NCBI GenBank assembly: GCA_012845835.1
Contig: JABAKD010000027.1
Coordinates: forward strand, 1,535,189 to 1,599,188
Direction of reading: 5' to 3'
DNA length: 64,000 nucleotides
Origin: Undaria pinnatifida
Taxonomy: Eukaryota > Sar > Phaeophyceae > Laminariales > Alariaceae
A program made the position numbers and the translations under genes. Under the pieces are notes generated by a model. It was given only the letters and a program-made list of their open reading frames with translations. It did not search any database and was not told the origin of the DNA. Below, piece after piece: positions 19,990-31,440 of the stretch (position 1 is its first letter; each line of letters begins with the position of its first letter).

Positions 19990-22960
19990 TGGCGTTGTTT
20001 TTGACCTGACTTGCTATTTTGGCAGCGTTCCTCCAATCTCTCCGATAGTCGTTTTCGTAGCGATTTTGCTCTTATTTTCCATCGAGCCCCCAACCCCCGT
20101 TTCTTCACGGGTGGAGGGATCGCCTTTGCTCCTCCAACGGCGACCACTACAGAAGCAAAGATGGCAGGGGCCCATCCTGTTGGTCGCCGGGCACGTACCA
20201 CAAGGATGACACCTTCCGACTACGTGCGGACGACACTGCTCTTCGGAGCACACTCCTCGTCTCGGGTTTTGGTCGCATCAGTTACCTGCCTGTTGGTCCA
20301 CGACACATGGACCACTCGGCAGCGGAACTGCCCAAGCCCCACCCACCAGACTTGTTCGCTCCGCGCTCAGCCAGCATGTTGCACCCTGCCAGGATCGCCC
20401 GGCGCAATTTCCTGCACATATCCGCGAGCAGCCAGCACAAGCCTCAAGATTGCCCGTCGACGTGTACTTTTTTTGCGCTTCGGGGCTTAGGCATATGCAC
20501 GACGCGTCACGGACAAGCATACTGGAATAAGTTCTTCGAGTGACCAGCAACGGGATCTTCGCTTGCTGAGAGAGCTCATCGGCTTGCATACACATTTGCT
20601 GACAGAGCCAGACAGGCCTTCGCGAGGCCTCCTTGGTCTACGGGCACCGCGTTCTAAGAGCTCATGTCGAGGCTCCTTCCTTGTGGTCCTCCTTGGGGGG
20701 GAAGCAGGCAGTGCTCGCGGAATGTTTGGACTTTCTCGAGTGGCGATTTTTTTAGTGCACGCGTTATCGTATGGGGCTCAGTACATACGAGTATCCGTCT
20801 TGCGCGTCGGACACACTCTGCTCCCTTTCTGCTGAAAATAGTACAGCTACCAATTTGACGCACCCCGGACCCCACCCCGATCTTTAGCGATCAACAGCGA
20901 TCCACCGCATAACGTAGCTTCAACCACCATCATGTTCGCAGCGCTACCAACAACAGCAGTGCAGCATAATGGGCTTGCTGCCAGTACATGCTAAATAACG
21001 TCGGATTTTCTGCTGTAGAAGTCACTGTACAGCAGCGGAGCCGCCTACCTTGCTCCCGCCCATTCAGCACATAGCTCGACCCTCCTCTGCCCCAGCGTCC
21101 ACGTTACAGCACTGCAGCTCTGACACCCTCGGCTGCTTGTCGCGTACCTCCTTGCGAGTTCGATTCGAGACATTTTTCGTTTTGGCCTTCCCGTGACAAG
21201 AGCTTGAATTTATTGAACGCTAAATTCCTGTGTCGGCTTTTTCTGGCGCAAGGCTGTCAGCGTGGGCGATGCCCTGTATTTCACCATTTGTGGGTACGCG
21301 GGGGTTAATACCACGTGCTGTATGGGCACAGCTGCGATGGTGAGGCACACTGCACTGCTGTCGACGTAACTGTCCCTTTACTGTGCGGTCGGCGCGGGTA
21401 CGAATTGTTTCAGTTGTTCAGGCGTTATGCTGTCCCTCCAATGACTCTTAGTACATGTGCTGCTCTTGACGATGCTACTAGGGTCTACGCTGGCATTTCA
21501 TTTTTCTGCGCATGTTAAGACAGCTATTGACCGTTACAGAGCGTTTACTACAGTTCGCGGAGGTACTGCGCTTTGCAGCTAAGTGAAAGTGGGGATCGGT
21601 CCGTTTGATGCGGTACTAAGGGGCAAACAGCCTTCCTATTCGGCTTCGGGCGTAACACCTCTTCTACAGCTGGTCTTGGTATTTTACTCCCCTTTTTAAG
21701 GCGGTTGGTGTTGTCATCACCCGTGGACGCAGGAGCAATCTTGCAGCAATCAGCACAACTGTAGGCTCGACCGTCCCTGTGTAGTGCTGTCGGTGGGGGA
21801 ACTGCCTTGGTCGGACGCTATACCAACCATCTTAGTGCGGGTGGAATTGCCGACATCTGTTCATGCAGCCGCGATACTACAGCAATTGGCACTACGGTAT
21901 GCGAGACCGTCCCCCTATAGTGCGGACGGTGGGGAAACTGCCTTGCTTGGGCGTTATACTGCCTATCTTCGTGCGGTTGGTATTGTCGGTACCTATGGGC
22001 ACAGCAGCGGTAATGCAGCAAGCAGCACTACTGTTGGCTCGACCGTCCCCCTATAGTGCGGTCGGTGTGAGAACTACTTTGTTCGGGCGTTGTACTGACC
22101 TTGTCCTCTGGTTGGTATATGTGCAACCCTCTACTGCGTATGTGCAACCCTCTACTGCGCTACCCCCCCCTACACTACGGTTAGGGCAGATGCTTCCCGG
22201 TTTTATATGGTTGGTTGTCCGATTCTCTACTGTGCTACTCCCCCCTGCACTTTTGTTCGGGCAGATCCTGCCCGTTTCTACACGGCTAGCTGTGCGATCC
22301 TCTACTGTGCTACCCTCGCCTACACTATTGCTTGCGCAGATGTTGCCCGTTTCTATACTGTTAGCTGTACGACCCGCTACTGTGCTACGCCCCCCTACAC
22401 TACTGTTAGGGCAAATGCTGCCCGTCTATGTGCGATGGGCACGGACTTTCGTGCGACCCACTGTGCAACCCCCTCTACACTCCACCTAGGTCAAATACTG
22501 CCTATTTTGATGCGATGAACGTCGACGTGATAAGCGACCCTTTAATGTACAGGTCCCCTACACTGTGCATGGCATAAATGCTGCCTGTTTTGATGCGATG
22601 GCCGTGGGCTTTTAGTGCAACCCTTTACTGTGCTACCCCCCCTTACACTGCATTTAGGTCAAATGCTGCATGTTTTAGTGCGATGGGCGTGGGCTTTTGA
22701 GCGACGCTTTCCTGTGCTTCCCCCCCGCGCCTAGGTGAAATGCTGCCTGTTTTAGTGCGGTAAGTGCAGACGTATCTTCAACGTGTTGCACCCCTTCACT
22801 GCGGTTAGGGCCAGTACTGCCCGTTTCTGGCCGCTTTTATTGCGGTTCGTGCGGGCGTTACCCGAATACCCTACGGTCAGACTGGGCGCTGCTGTTGTTA
22901 TTGCGGTTTCGGTGGATGGAGCCCTCCTTACCGCTGTCCTCCATTTATACTGCAAGTTGG
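19990..22960 (+). other. Leader of copy A
   Basis: About 3 kb between the 5' LTR and gag. It aligns by eye with the leader of copy B: shared blocks include GAGCCAGACAGGCCTTCGCG (20,608) and the pair CATGTTCGCAGCGCTACCAAC (20,932). Open frames run through it but do not stay in step between copies, so it is probably noncoding. It ends in degenerate tandem repeats (next entry). Confidence 0.6.
21774..22760 (+). repeat. Degenerate tandem repeats in leader A (132-bp and 72-85-bp units)
   Basis: First, three units of about 132-138 bp marked by GACCGTCCC(C)CTATAGTGCGG-like text at 21,771, 21,906 and 22,044. Then about eight units of 72-85 bp marked by C(T)ACACT...GGGCA(G/A)ATGCTGCC at 22,172, 22,247, 22,319, 22,394, 22,476, 22,557, 22,642 and 22,727. 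The second type corresponds to the regular 84-bp array of copy B but is far more diverged and has half as many units. Confidence 0.7.
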
Positions 22961-23059
22961 CGTGTGTGCTGCCATCACTGACGCTGGACGCAGTCGAGAC
23001 CCATACCTTGCCGTTTGCTGGCACACAGATACTACCGCGACTTGCAGCAGGGACACCAT

Positions 23060-24790
23060 ACCAATATACTGCCTCCATAGCTTCTGTATGAGTCGTTCCC
23101 ATCCCGCCACCTTCTCCTACACCCCCTCCACCCGCTGCACTCCCTACAGACAACAAGCAGCAATATGTCTTTATACCCATGAGGAATCGGGCTACTCGAG
23201 AAAGGCTGAGGTCGTCCACACGCCCCAACCTGGAGGCCCACGAGACAGGGAGAGCTCGCTCGAGATCCCGCACTCGAGACGGGGGGAGACACCGGAGGTG
23301 GGTTCCGGTGACGAGACAAAAGACGGACCACCACACCACCACACGGATCCACTAATCAAGAGGGTCGACTGGTTGGTTCGCGCAGAGAAGGAGCCGAACC
23401 AATCTCCACCGGACTCGGGGGCGTCTCGACGCCAGCTCTAGCCAGCCCCGGAGGAGCGCCACCAACTGGCCCCCGCGCGCTCGACAGGGCACCACCGCCG
23501 CTACCTGGGTAGGCAGAGCGCCACCCCCAGAGCTCCCGGGACCGGGGCACCCATGCCGGCCCCATGCACTTGGCATATGCGGCGGTGCGGGCCCAGCGGG
23601 CGCTCGACGACGCCAAACATATGATTCTCCGGCGTGAAGCACGCCGACGTCAGTTTGACGGAGACATCGAGCAGGCAAAGACCGCTGGGCGGGAGGCGTC
23701 CTACGTAGTGAAGAGGGCGCTACAAGCCCTGGCCCAATCAGTTGCGTCGGCTTTGGCGGGAGCTACAGCGGCTCCCTCGCCTTCGACACGCCCGCAGGGT
23801 GTCGCATCCCAGCCACCACGACCAGGGGACTACGCCTTTTTCAAGGGCGGCGTCGCGCGCATGAGGTCTGCAACGGGGGTAGACCCACACCTCAGCGTTG
23901 GCGACCGCGGTGGTGGAAGCGGCCTCCGCTCTCCTCACGTTAGAGAGGCCGGCATCGCGGCACGAGAACGCCTTTTTAGTGGAAGCGGCCTGGGCTCACA
24001 TGGATTGTATCGCCTATGCAGGACAGACGAGAGCCGCCTCGACCCCTGCCCTCGTCAAGACCCTCCAAATAGCCCATGACGAGCCCCCCGACCCCGTCTT
24101 CTGGCCGACCTCCAGAGAAAGAGTGGGCGAAACGCAACCGAGAAATCCAGCGAAGTAGCGACAGTCGCGACCGCGGGAGCCGCACCCGTGGGTGTGGTGG
24201 TAAAAGGGGTAGCGGCAAAAATGGTGGGGGTGGCGACCACCACCACCGACGCGGGGATGACAGCGGTAGTGGAGGCGAGCAAGGGTATCGGGTGCTGGTA
24301 TGGCTCAGGGCGCCGCCGAGGGGGCAACGTGGGTCGCAACAACCGGGGCGGTGGCCGCAGCTCTGGCAGGGGCAAAAGGAGGGCGGAGGAACGGTGCGAG
24401 AGAACGTCCAGCGTGGGACGGCTCGTCAACCTCCTCCCGCTCGCCGTCGGTCTCGAGCACGGACCACGGCGAGGTGACCGTGGTAGCACGCAACAGGTGT
24501 CGCGAGCCATGGTAGGATAGGCATCTGGGCCGGAGGCCTCCACCCTCCTGTTGCGTATGCTAATGACGCACTTCGACCGGGTCGACACAGGGGGGGGCTA
24601 CACTAAGTTGCATACTTTTGAAATGTGTAACGGCACTTGTTTTTCTGATTTTACGCGGGAGTTTCGCGTACTAGTGTCGACCGCTACGGGAAGTGAGCGT
24701 GTTTTGTCCCCGGGGACGGATGTGCTGTTGGAGATGTTTCGGATGGCGGTGAATGAGCAATTTCCCACTCCCATGCCCGCGTTATAGCCT
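23060..24790 (+). pseudogene. Gag of copy A, broken
   Basis: Gag-like sequence spread over several frames: a Pro/Arg/Ser-rich N-terminus (23,100-23,560), a helical segment with AVRAQRALDDAKHMILRREA (23,590), a segment MATAVVEAASALL...ERPASRHE (23,898-24,158), an Arg/Gly/His-rich stretch with DHHHRRG (24,100-24,290), and a capsid-like block MRMLMTHFDRVD...CFSDFTREFRVLV (24,551-24,787). The same blocks, in the same order, occur in copy B at 51,660-53,040. The block REFRVL followed by a Thr/Ala-rich helix resembles the retrotransposon Gag fold, but this is a weak call by family; the order and position make it Gag. Confidence 0.6.
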
Positions 24791-25189
24791 GGTTCGAAGG
24801 CAACGGACCCGCGGCAATACATACGCCTGTTGGATGCTATGCGGCGGGTGCTTAGTGATTTTGGTCATACTAAGACACCTGCCGTCAACGGCGAACCTAC
24901 TGTTATCTGCCTGTTTCTTCGATGGAAGCGCGGTCATCCGCCCCGTCGGTGCCGGGTCCCGGCCCGGCGATCATGGGCGTGGCCAGGGCCGAGTGTCATC
25001 CCTGTCGCTTTCGTGGCAGACGAGATGGAGCCATCATCCAACTGTCATGCCCACCGGCGATTCATCTGACCCTTGGCTTGACCACACATCGAACTTCTGG
25101 CCACTAAAAGATCATCATTGTGCAGAAGGTTTCGACGTTAGTGTTTTTTTAAGATGGACTACCCTCCTCTTTGGAGAGGCCTCCTTTCA

Positions 25190-25310
25190 CCCTCTACTCA
25201 CACTGATGCCTTCCAAGAAACCCGGGGGCTTTGACTCAACTGCCACCAAGACAACCACTCCTTCAAGCATTGTAGGCATCCTTTCATTAATGCGAGCGAC
25301 TGTTTGAACC
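25190..25310 (+). pseudogene. Nucleocapsid zinc knuckle of copy A, first Cys lost
   Basis: By comparison with copy B (CLNCHEDNHSFKHC), copy A encodes the same knuckle but its first Cys codon TGC is TGA (25,232-25,234), a stop. The remaining residues LNCHQDNHSFKHC are in frame to 25,273. The knuckle binds genomic RNA in Gag; this mutation alone would both truncate the protein and remove a zinc ligand. Confidence 0.8.
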
Positions 25311-26640
25311 CTGAACTTGGCTAACTTGGCGACGATGACGCATACCGATGTTGACAAGCACGCATGGTCTGCTACCGCCGAGACGACAAATCTTGTCGCC
25401 CGAACAACCACAAGAAAAATTGTCGCCATCATCCGGGTGAATCGCGAGGGTACAACCAGGATCAAGGCCAGGAAAACTGGCACAACGATAGCACAAACAC
25501 GTAGGATCACCATGGTGATATCCCGGTCTCGTCCGCTTCCTCTGCCCCCGGCCCTTCTCCTAAAATGCGCTCTGGAGCCGCCTACAACCGGAGCGGAAAT
25601 CCTAACGAGCGCCAGCTTGGAACATTCCGTACCGGCAATTGACACCTCGACAGCAGTACGGCACCGTCGGGGACACCTCTTTCGGTTTCAGAAGATACTC
25701 GTGTACGTGTTGCCAGCCTGCCCAAACACGCAGCACAACTTGCCTCGGTCAAGAGCCCACGGGCTCCTACGCAATCTGCTTACGATTCCCACGGCGTTGT
25801 ATCGGCGGTGGGAACTAGCGCTTCGAGCATGGTTTCCCCCAACCAGGTGTTTTTTCCGACGGTTAGAACGCGGGCGTCCGGCGACGTTCCCTTCGGTCAT
25901 GGTCTGAGTTAAGCGACGGGAACCCGCGCCTCCAGTGCTGTTTCCCTCAGCCGCGGCATAACCTCGGCAAAAGAGGGACGCGCTGAAAACCCCGCCCCCA
26001 TCAACCATGGCACGGGAGCCCGCACTTTGCGCGTTTCCCCCCCATGAACTCGTCGCCCAACAATAAACCTCGGTGACGGCGCGTCGCCTTTTCACGCGAA
26101 CGTGTTCATCCCTCCCTCTTCCTGACTAGGCGGTGGTGGTCGGTTTAAAGTGTGGAACGGCCGACCCTCAATCACTTTTTCCGAACATGATGTGGCGGTC
26201 GGTTTGCGGTGTGGGAAGGCCAACACTATACCGCCGAGATCTTCAGGAGGCTCGATCCGGTATTTGCTCACGATCGCAGCGGGCGGTTTTTTTTTCATCA
26301 CGGAGGAGTCGACATAATTCGCTACCTCGTCCCACTTCTCCGAGAGGCGTAACGGAATAGAGCCTCCTCGGGTGAAAACGTTATTGTCACCTGCCCGAGC
26401 CCAGCTCCAGAAGACATCCAACGGTCTATTGGCCCCTGGTTGGTCTTTCGGAACGCTAGCACACGTGCTTCAGGCTACGTCTGCCCCAATTGCACAGGGA
26501 TAAGATCTAACACTGCGTGATGGGCCAGTGGTGACCGCACGGCCTCCAGCCTGATCACCTGCGCAATTCCTGTACATTTACGGAAGAATCACGACTCTCG
26601 TCCAGCAGAGACAGCTCAGAGCCCTAGCAGTTTTTTTTAC
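25310..26640 (+). other. Linker of copy A, no domain recognised
   Basis: Ser/Thr/Pro/Ala-rich translation in shifting frames. The aspartic protease should lie here in a gypsy element, but I see no DTGA or DSGA box in any frame. The same phrases recur in copy B (53,500-54,890), for example SVKSPRAPT and TLRDGPVVT. GTGGCGGTCG(G/A)TTTG is duplicated at 26,126-26,215. Confidence 0.45.
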
Positions 26641-27220
26641 ATCATACCCCAAAGAGCAAAGAGACCACGACGCGAGAAACCGTGTGTTCGGACTCGCGTC
26701 GTGCTGCCGAGGCCTAGTGTTCCTGAGGGGGACACTAAAGGCCCAAAGTGTCGTTAAATAGTGTCCCCAGAGGGACATTACAGACCCAAATTCCGAACGA
26801 GGCTACCGACGGGTTGCCACCGTCATTGTTGGACTCGTTTACTGGTGCGGTGAGGGCGGATTCTTCGAGTTTCCGCCAGCGAGTGAAGAGGACCGGAGCC
26901 AAGAAACCGCGGGTTCGGACTCGCATCCTGCTCCCGAGGCCTGAAGTTGGGACACTGCAGGCCCCAAGATCCGAGGACTATGTTTCCAGAAGGGGAAATT
27001 GCAGACCCAAATGTCCAACGAGGCTACCGACGGGTTGGCATCGTCGGTTTTTGCCATTTTTGGAGCGCAGTGAGAGAGGATTTTCGCGTTTTTCCCGCCA
27101 ACGAGCCGACAAGACCAGAGGCGAGAAACCGTGCGTTCGGATTCGCGTCGTACTCCTAAGGCCTAGTGTTCTCGGACGAGGACATTGCAGGTTCAAATTC
27201 CAACACAGCCTTTTTGTTTT
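26640..27220 (+). repeat. Three tandem ~220-230 bp repeats before NADAR, copy A
   Basis: Each unit contains a GAGAAACCG(T/C)G(N)GTTCGGA phrase (26,669, 26,905, 27,123), then GCTCCCGAGGCCTG-like text, then CAGACCCAAATGTCCAACGA and CTACCGACGGGTTG(G). The repeats are readable as protein in one frame (phrases RETxGSDS, TLQTQMSNEATDG). Copy B has three units too, at steps of 229 and 232 bp, so the triplication predates the split of the two copies. Confidence 0.75.
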
Positions 27221-27258
27221 ACCGTTCCCTGGAATACTCCACAGAGAAAGTGGTGTCG

Positions 27259-27700
27259 TTCTGGCGGCCCCCATCCTTTTTTTCACCGTGGTCCCCTTCG
27301 TCGTTTGTCGTGGACGACGTGCCATATTCTTGCTCCGAGCAGTATATAATGGCTGACGAGACAAGGCTTTTTCAAGACCATCGGGCAGTGGAGCTTATCC
27401 TGTCGTCGCCTACTCTAAGCACATGCAAGCGCATCGGTCGAGGCGTGCGCAACTTTGATCCCGGTGTTGAGTACTGGGAGAAACGAAACGCCGTGCTATC
27501 TGGCATCTACGCCAAATGCACGCAGAATCCAGTCATAAAACAAGCCCATTTTGAGCTCTGACAACAGGCTTCTGGTTGAATCCAACCTTTTGGACCCAGT
27601 GTGGGGCATTGGTCTCCGGGCGGATGATCCCAAGGTCAACAACCCATACCAGTGGAGATAAAAAAATAGCTCGGCGAGGCACTTTTTGCCGTTCGCGAAG
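27259..27700 (+). pseudogene. NADAR (YbiA-like) domain of copy A
   Basis: In the frame 27,166-27,561 and its continuation I read the landmarks of the NADAR superfamily in order: FWRPPSFFSPWSPSSF (start), CSEQYIMADETRLF (the SEQY/SEHY helix with its Glu), RIGRGVRNFDPGVEYW, the basic helix ending AKCTQNP, then after a one-base shift at about 27,553 LLVESNLLDPVWGIGLRADD and NNPYQWR. The family (E. coli YbiA is the type) comprises N-glycosidases acting on ADP-ribose-linked or related substrates. The Glu of SEQY and the WGIGL box are kept. A TAA at 27,659 interrupts the final GKNLLGEAL-type segment. No codon context suggests a separate gene; it lies in line with the upstream repeat frame of the polyprotein. 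Confidence 0.85.
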
Positions 27701-27759
27701 CTGTTCACGACAGTGAAACCGGGTCGGCGCACCCGGCCTCCCCTACTCAGTTCCGCACA

Positions 27760-28290
27760 TGCACTGCGACTGCAAAGACCATGAAATATCGTCCGCGCCG
27801 CGGCCAGGCCGTTAACAGCGGCCAGCAGTCGCAAAGGTTCTTCTTCAGAGTTTCCGACCTATTTCTCGGGCGCGTTGGTTAACTAAAAGCCATGAAGGTT
27901 TGGAGATACCTTCTGGTGGCGGTCCTGACCTGACGATGTCAGAATACGACCCCTGTTTTGTCGAGGATACTGTGGCGCTGGACGACGTTTCGTCCACAAT
28001 TAAAATAGCATACATCAATCGAGCAACTCTCAACTCGAAGAGGCACTGGGTTCCTCTGGAGTTCGGGACCGGCAGCATTGTTTAGGCTCCCAAACGCCTC
28101 CGAGGGTGCTTTAAGGAACCAAGTCCCGCATATTCACCGGCAACAAGGCATAGGAAAGCATTGGCAAAGTAGGAATCCTCAATACACGAGTCCAGCTGGT
28201 GCTTCAATTCGTCGCCGCGTTCGATTGCACACTCGAATATCGCAAAGGCAGCGTCAACGGCATTGCCGATTTTTCTGGCCCGCTTGCCAG
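27760..28290 (+). pseudogene. End of reverse transcriptase and RNase H, copy A
   Basis: Directly after NADAR the translation shows a thumb-like scrap (AARPLTAASSRKGSS, about 27,795) and then gypsy RNase H in frames that shift: IAYINRATLNSKRHW and FGTGSIV.APKRLRG (frame 27,900-28,085), DCTLEYRKGSVNGIADF (28,225-28,278) and FLARLPEPAVEYDRSG (28,268 on). These match the usual order 'Yasr.Ln', 'A.lvWAlkrfr.yl', 'eYrkGs.N..AD.lSRlP'. RT fingers, palm and the YxDD box are not found upstream in any frame. Confidence 0.7.
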
Positions 28291-28437
28291 AGCCTGCTGT
28301 GGAGTACGACCGCAGTGGCTTGACAAGCTTCAACCGCGTGGGGTTTCCAATCCCCAACTCCGTTGGAGATAGCGGTGTCCACCTCGTACGGACCGATGGG
28401 CAGCGCTCTCCCTCCTCGCCGATTCCAGGGGTCGGTT

Positions 28438-28592
28438 TGGGTGCACTCGTGCCCCGCACCGGAAGCACTGATTGGGGTGGACTCGTGCCCCGCACCGAAA
28501 GCACCGCCTTGGGTGGACTCGTGCCCCTCGCCGAAGGTACGGTCTTGGGTGGGCTCACGCCCCGCGCTGAACACGATGTCTTGGGTGGGTTT
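28438..28592 (+). repeat. 36-bp in-frame repeats, copy A
   Basis: Four units of exactly 36 bp encode variants of GLVPRTESTALG. The repeats lie between RNase H and integrase. Copy B has the same array (56,647-56,800). Because 36 is a multiple of three and the frame is kept across units, the repeat probably grew as coding sequence. Confidence 0.7.
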
Positions 28593-28599
28593 CCTTTCA

Positions 28600-29560
28600 C
28601 CTCTACCGCATTTCACAATTTTCGCACACACAAGCCACATATGGGATTGACGGTTTTTCTGCTCCCCCGGGAAGAGTCGTCGCTCGTGTTTCTGCCCCAA
28701 TCGCCACTGCCGAAGGCTGTACCGGCCGCAGGTCGATCACGCCTTCGGCTGGCACCGTTTCAGCTTTGGCTTGTGCTATACCCATCATGGAGGCACGGGC
28801 TCCACAGACGCCCTGGCTGCAGCGACGCCCATCACACAGCCCACTCCTCTGTGAAGGAGTTCTACACAGGAGATGGACTCCGCCGCGACCATCGGTTCGA
28901 CTGTGTCCATCTCTGCCTTGCTTAGAACTCCAGTCCCTCCGTCGTCGACGACGCGCCGACGAACAGCGACAGCAACCGGTAATGCACCCCGCTGTAGATT
29001 ATGGATCCGAGCCCGGCGGGGCCCCTCGACTATCTTCCTGGAATGTCAACACCCCGCTGCAAGTTACCACGGCCTCGGCCGACCCCGTCGACCGCCGCGA
29101 CCCCTGCTCCTGCCGCTCTTCTGGTCCCCGCGGTACTGATCCCGTCCGGCCTCGACCATGCAGAGCCTATGGAAACTCCTATCTTACGATTCACGCCTTC
29201 TCCTGGTGAATCGCCAACTGCACCTCCAAGGTCGGATGCCCTCGGCGAGGCTGCTGAATAGCAGTTCGCTGCTTCTGGCACCCGTTATTCGCATGGCGAT
29301 TGGTAGCGAGACCAGCACGCTGAGCCGACGTACCACGCTGCGATGCGTTACATCTCTATCAGCCGGCCGTCGGTCCTGCACCCTACTATTTTACCGTTTT
29401 CAAGGTCCCGTCCCTTTCAGACATCCAGGCAGTGGTGGATAAGGGTCCACTCCATGGAACAGACGGCGACGTCGCCCTACTCGTCCGTAACCTGACACTG
29501 CCGCCGACAAGGTTTGAAAAACCCCACTCTATAGGGCGAGCTGCTTGTTCACTATATGAC
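28600..29560 (+). pseudogene. RNase H-integrase connector, copy A
   Basis: Continues the polyprotein with Ser/Pro/Ala-rich text. Recognisable against copy B are the phrases DGLSA/SPGRF, PAADTVFA and TGSTVSIS. Near 29,260-29,560 the frame shifts several times in what should be the spacer and integrase entry. No separate gene. Confidence 0.5.
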
Positions 29561-30600
29561 GAGCCGATTCGCAATTAAGTCCGTCTGCTCAAGCGCCCTT
29601 GGATTATGCAAGCTTGTATTCCGACGGCCTCTTGCCACCTTGGCACCACGCGAACGTTGCGCATGCTGGGGCGGTTTCATTGGTTAATTGGCATGAATGT
29701 GTGCACCCGGTGGTGGCATCGCCACTGCTTAAAATGCCAAGCGCGGAAAACACCACGGCTAACTGGCAGCTGGCCAATCATCTCAATCCCTCTACCGGTA
29801 GGTCCAGGTGTCGCCGTCAGTGCTGACTACTTTGGCCCCCTTCCGGTCACCCCACGGGGCAGCACCTTCATCTCCCTGTTCACCGATCGCTGCAGTCGTC
29901 GGGCCGATATGTACCCCGTCACTGCCGCTGAGTTCACCGCGGAAGATACAGCTGATATCCTGGTGAACACCAATACATCCCCTTGTGGAGGTGTCCGCGC
30001 ACAGACCGCTTCAAGCTTTCACAAGCTGTATATCAGCTTTTGGGTGTGCGCAAGCTTGCTACAAGCTCCTACTGTATCGTAACGGGGGCGTTGGGTGGGT
30101 AAACCACACTATGGCCCAAATGCTGGCTATGGTCATCAGCTAGCGACAGGACAATTGGGACATGCATCTGCCTCACGTCGAATTCGCTTACAACAATTCC
30201 GCCAGAGTGGGGATGGGTCTGGCGGCCAACGAGGTCCACATGGGCAGACCCCCACGTCTCCCCATGACCGTTTTTGACCGCACTGGCGTCGTGGGACACC
30301 AGAGTCTATCCCCTGACCACCTAGTCCATCGCGACTTGGCCACCGACCGGCAAAAGCGCGCGAACGACATTGCTCCCGCACACCACGCCCTCACCGTCTC
30401 TGGTGTCAACCGCAGACACTACACCCTCGTCGACGCGCTGCACCCAGAACCTAACTTCGTTAAGGGTGGTTGGACAAGGGTGTACAACTCTAACCCCACG
30501 ATCCGCCGGACTGTGAAGTCGAAAACAGACGCAAAAGTACTCAATGCCAAACTAGCGCTTAACTGGACAGGCCCGTACAAGATCTAGGCAGTCGGTTCCT
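29560..30600 (+). pseudogene. Integrase of copy A, catalytic residues lost
   Basis: N-terminal zinc domain: LGTTRTLRMLGRF and HCLKCQARK (CX2C), about 29,635-29,750. First catalytic Asp in SADYFGPLPVTPRG (29,820). The second Asp (SDNG in copy B) falls in a deletion of about 20-30 bp near 29,998-30,015. The Glu is Gly: copy B GVERVNH is GVGWVNH at 30,095. The C-terminal part from 30,190 to 30,590 keeps GLAANEVHMGR, RQKRANDIAPAHHALT and LALNWTGPYKI (GPY/F-type module). A stop (TAG) follows GPYKI at 30,585. Cannot be active. Confidence 0.85.
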
Positions 30601-30879
30601 GCACCGCCGCCGAGACCCCGGACGTTTCGCCGCTCGGGATCAACCTCCTTGATTTAGATCTCCCTTCCGACCTGCCCGGTTCGAACGCTCGTCGGGGTGT
30701 GGAAAGCGAACGCTGCAAACCCTATGCTAACATCCATAACAGCGGGGACATGCCCACATATCGACCGGCGGGGCTTACACAGTACGTGCTTGAACGTTTT
30801 TCTACAAAGTCTCCGCCGTACCACGTCACTCGAGACGACGTTTCGAACTCCCTCCAACGGCTGAAAGTGGAGCAGATCA

Positions 30880-31030
30880 CCAGCAATCAGTCGGTACGGG
30901 GACGAGGTGGCGTCATCGTTGTGCTATACAAGACGCGCCGGGCGGGACTCTCCGAACCTTCCTTGGAGCGGGAGATAGACCTTCACCTCTCCCGCTACCA
31001 CACATTGCGTTATTGGGCCGGAACCCCGGA
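30880..31030 (+). pseudogene. Chromodomain of copy A
   Basis: Within the frame 30,699-31,190, the stretch GGVIVVLYKTRRAGLSEPSL followed by EREIDLHL and TLRYW has the spacing of a chromodomain: strand, the usual W-x-G(Y/L) replaced by RRAGL, the WE pair as LE, and the C-terminal helix ending in LRYW. Chromodomains at the integrase C-terminus define chromoviruses and steer insertion to modified histones. In copy B the WE is kept. Call by position and spacing. Confidence 0.6.
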
Positions 31031-31079
31031 CCAGCACAGCCAAACCAACCGCCTCTACCGCCAAATACGGATCGGGGCG

Positions 31080-31440
31080 GCACACCGCGAGCTCTCCCGC
31101 CTCAACAAAGAACGTTTCCTAGCGTCGGGCTACGCTTGGTGTTCCTCGCGCCCATTGGCTCCGTGGCTGCCACGACATGGTGCTTTCTAAGGGAGTCAAC
31201 GTTTGGTACAATGAAAACGATGGGTTGTGGTGGCTTGGAAAAAACAGCGCGAGCACTACCGAGGTCAAGGCATACCTGATCCGCTTTCTGGCCGACCTCG
31301 GACCGACCGATTAAACTTCCTCTTCTGCCGGCGCGCTACGGGACTTCGACGGGAGCCGTACGAGGCTCTTGGTGCCTACAAGTTCACATCGCCAGCAGTT
31401 CGTTTCCTCGAGGAATCCAACGTAACGTAGATTAATCTCG
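31080..31440 (+). pseudogene. C-terminal WYK...LVRFL module of copy A
   Basis: Downstream of the chromodomain, in shifted frames, are ELSRLNKERFLASGYA, then remains of the module seen intact in copy B (WWLGKxSASTTxxxxYLxRFL). The frame changes at about 31,150 and 31,290. Family unknown; see the copy B entry. Confidence 0.5.

Noticed and set aside
22752-23342. 196-codon minus-strand ORF overlapping Gag of copy A
   Set aside because: It is antisense to Gag-like sequence; the matching part of copy B is not open in the same way.
24055-24588. 177-codon minus-strand ORF
   Set aside because: Antisense shadow of the Arg/Gly-rich part of Gag in GC-rich sequence.
28082-28600. 172-codon minus-strand ORF with repeated RGTSPPK words
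   Set aside because: Antisense reading of the 36-bp in-frame repeats.
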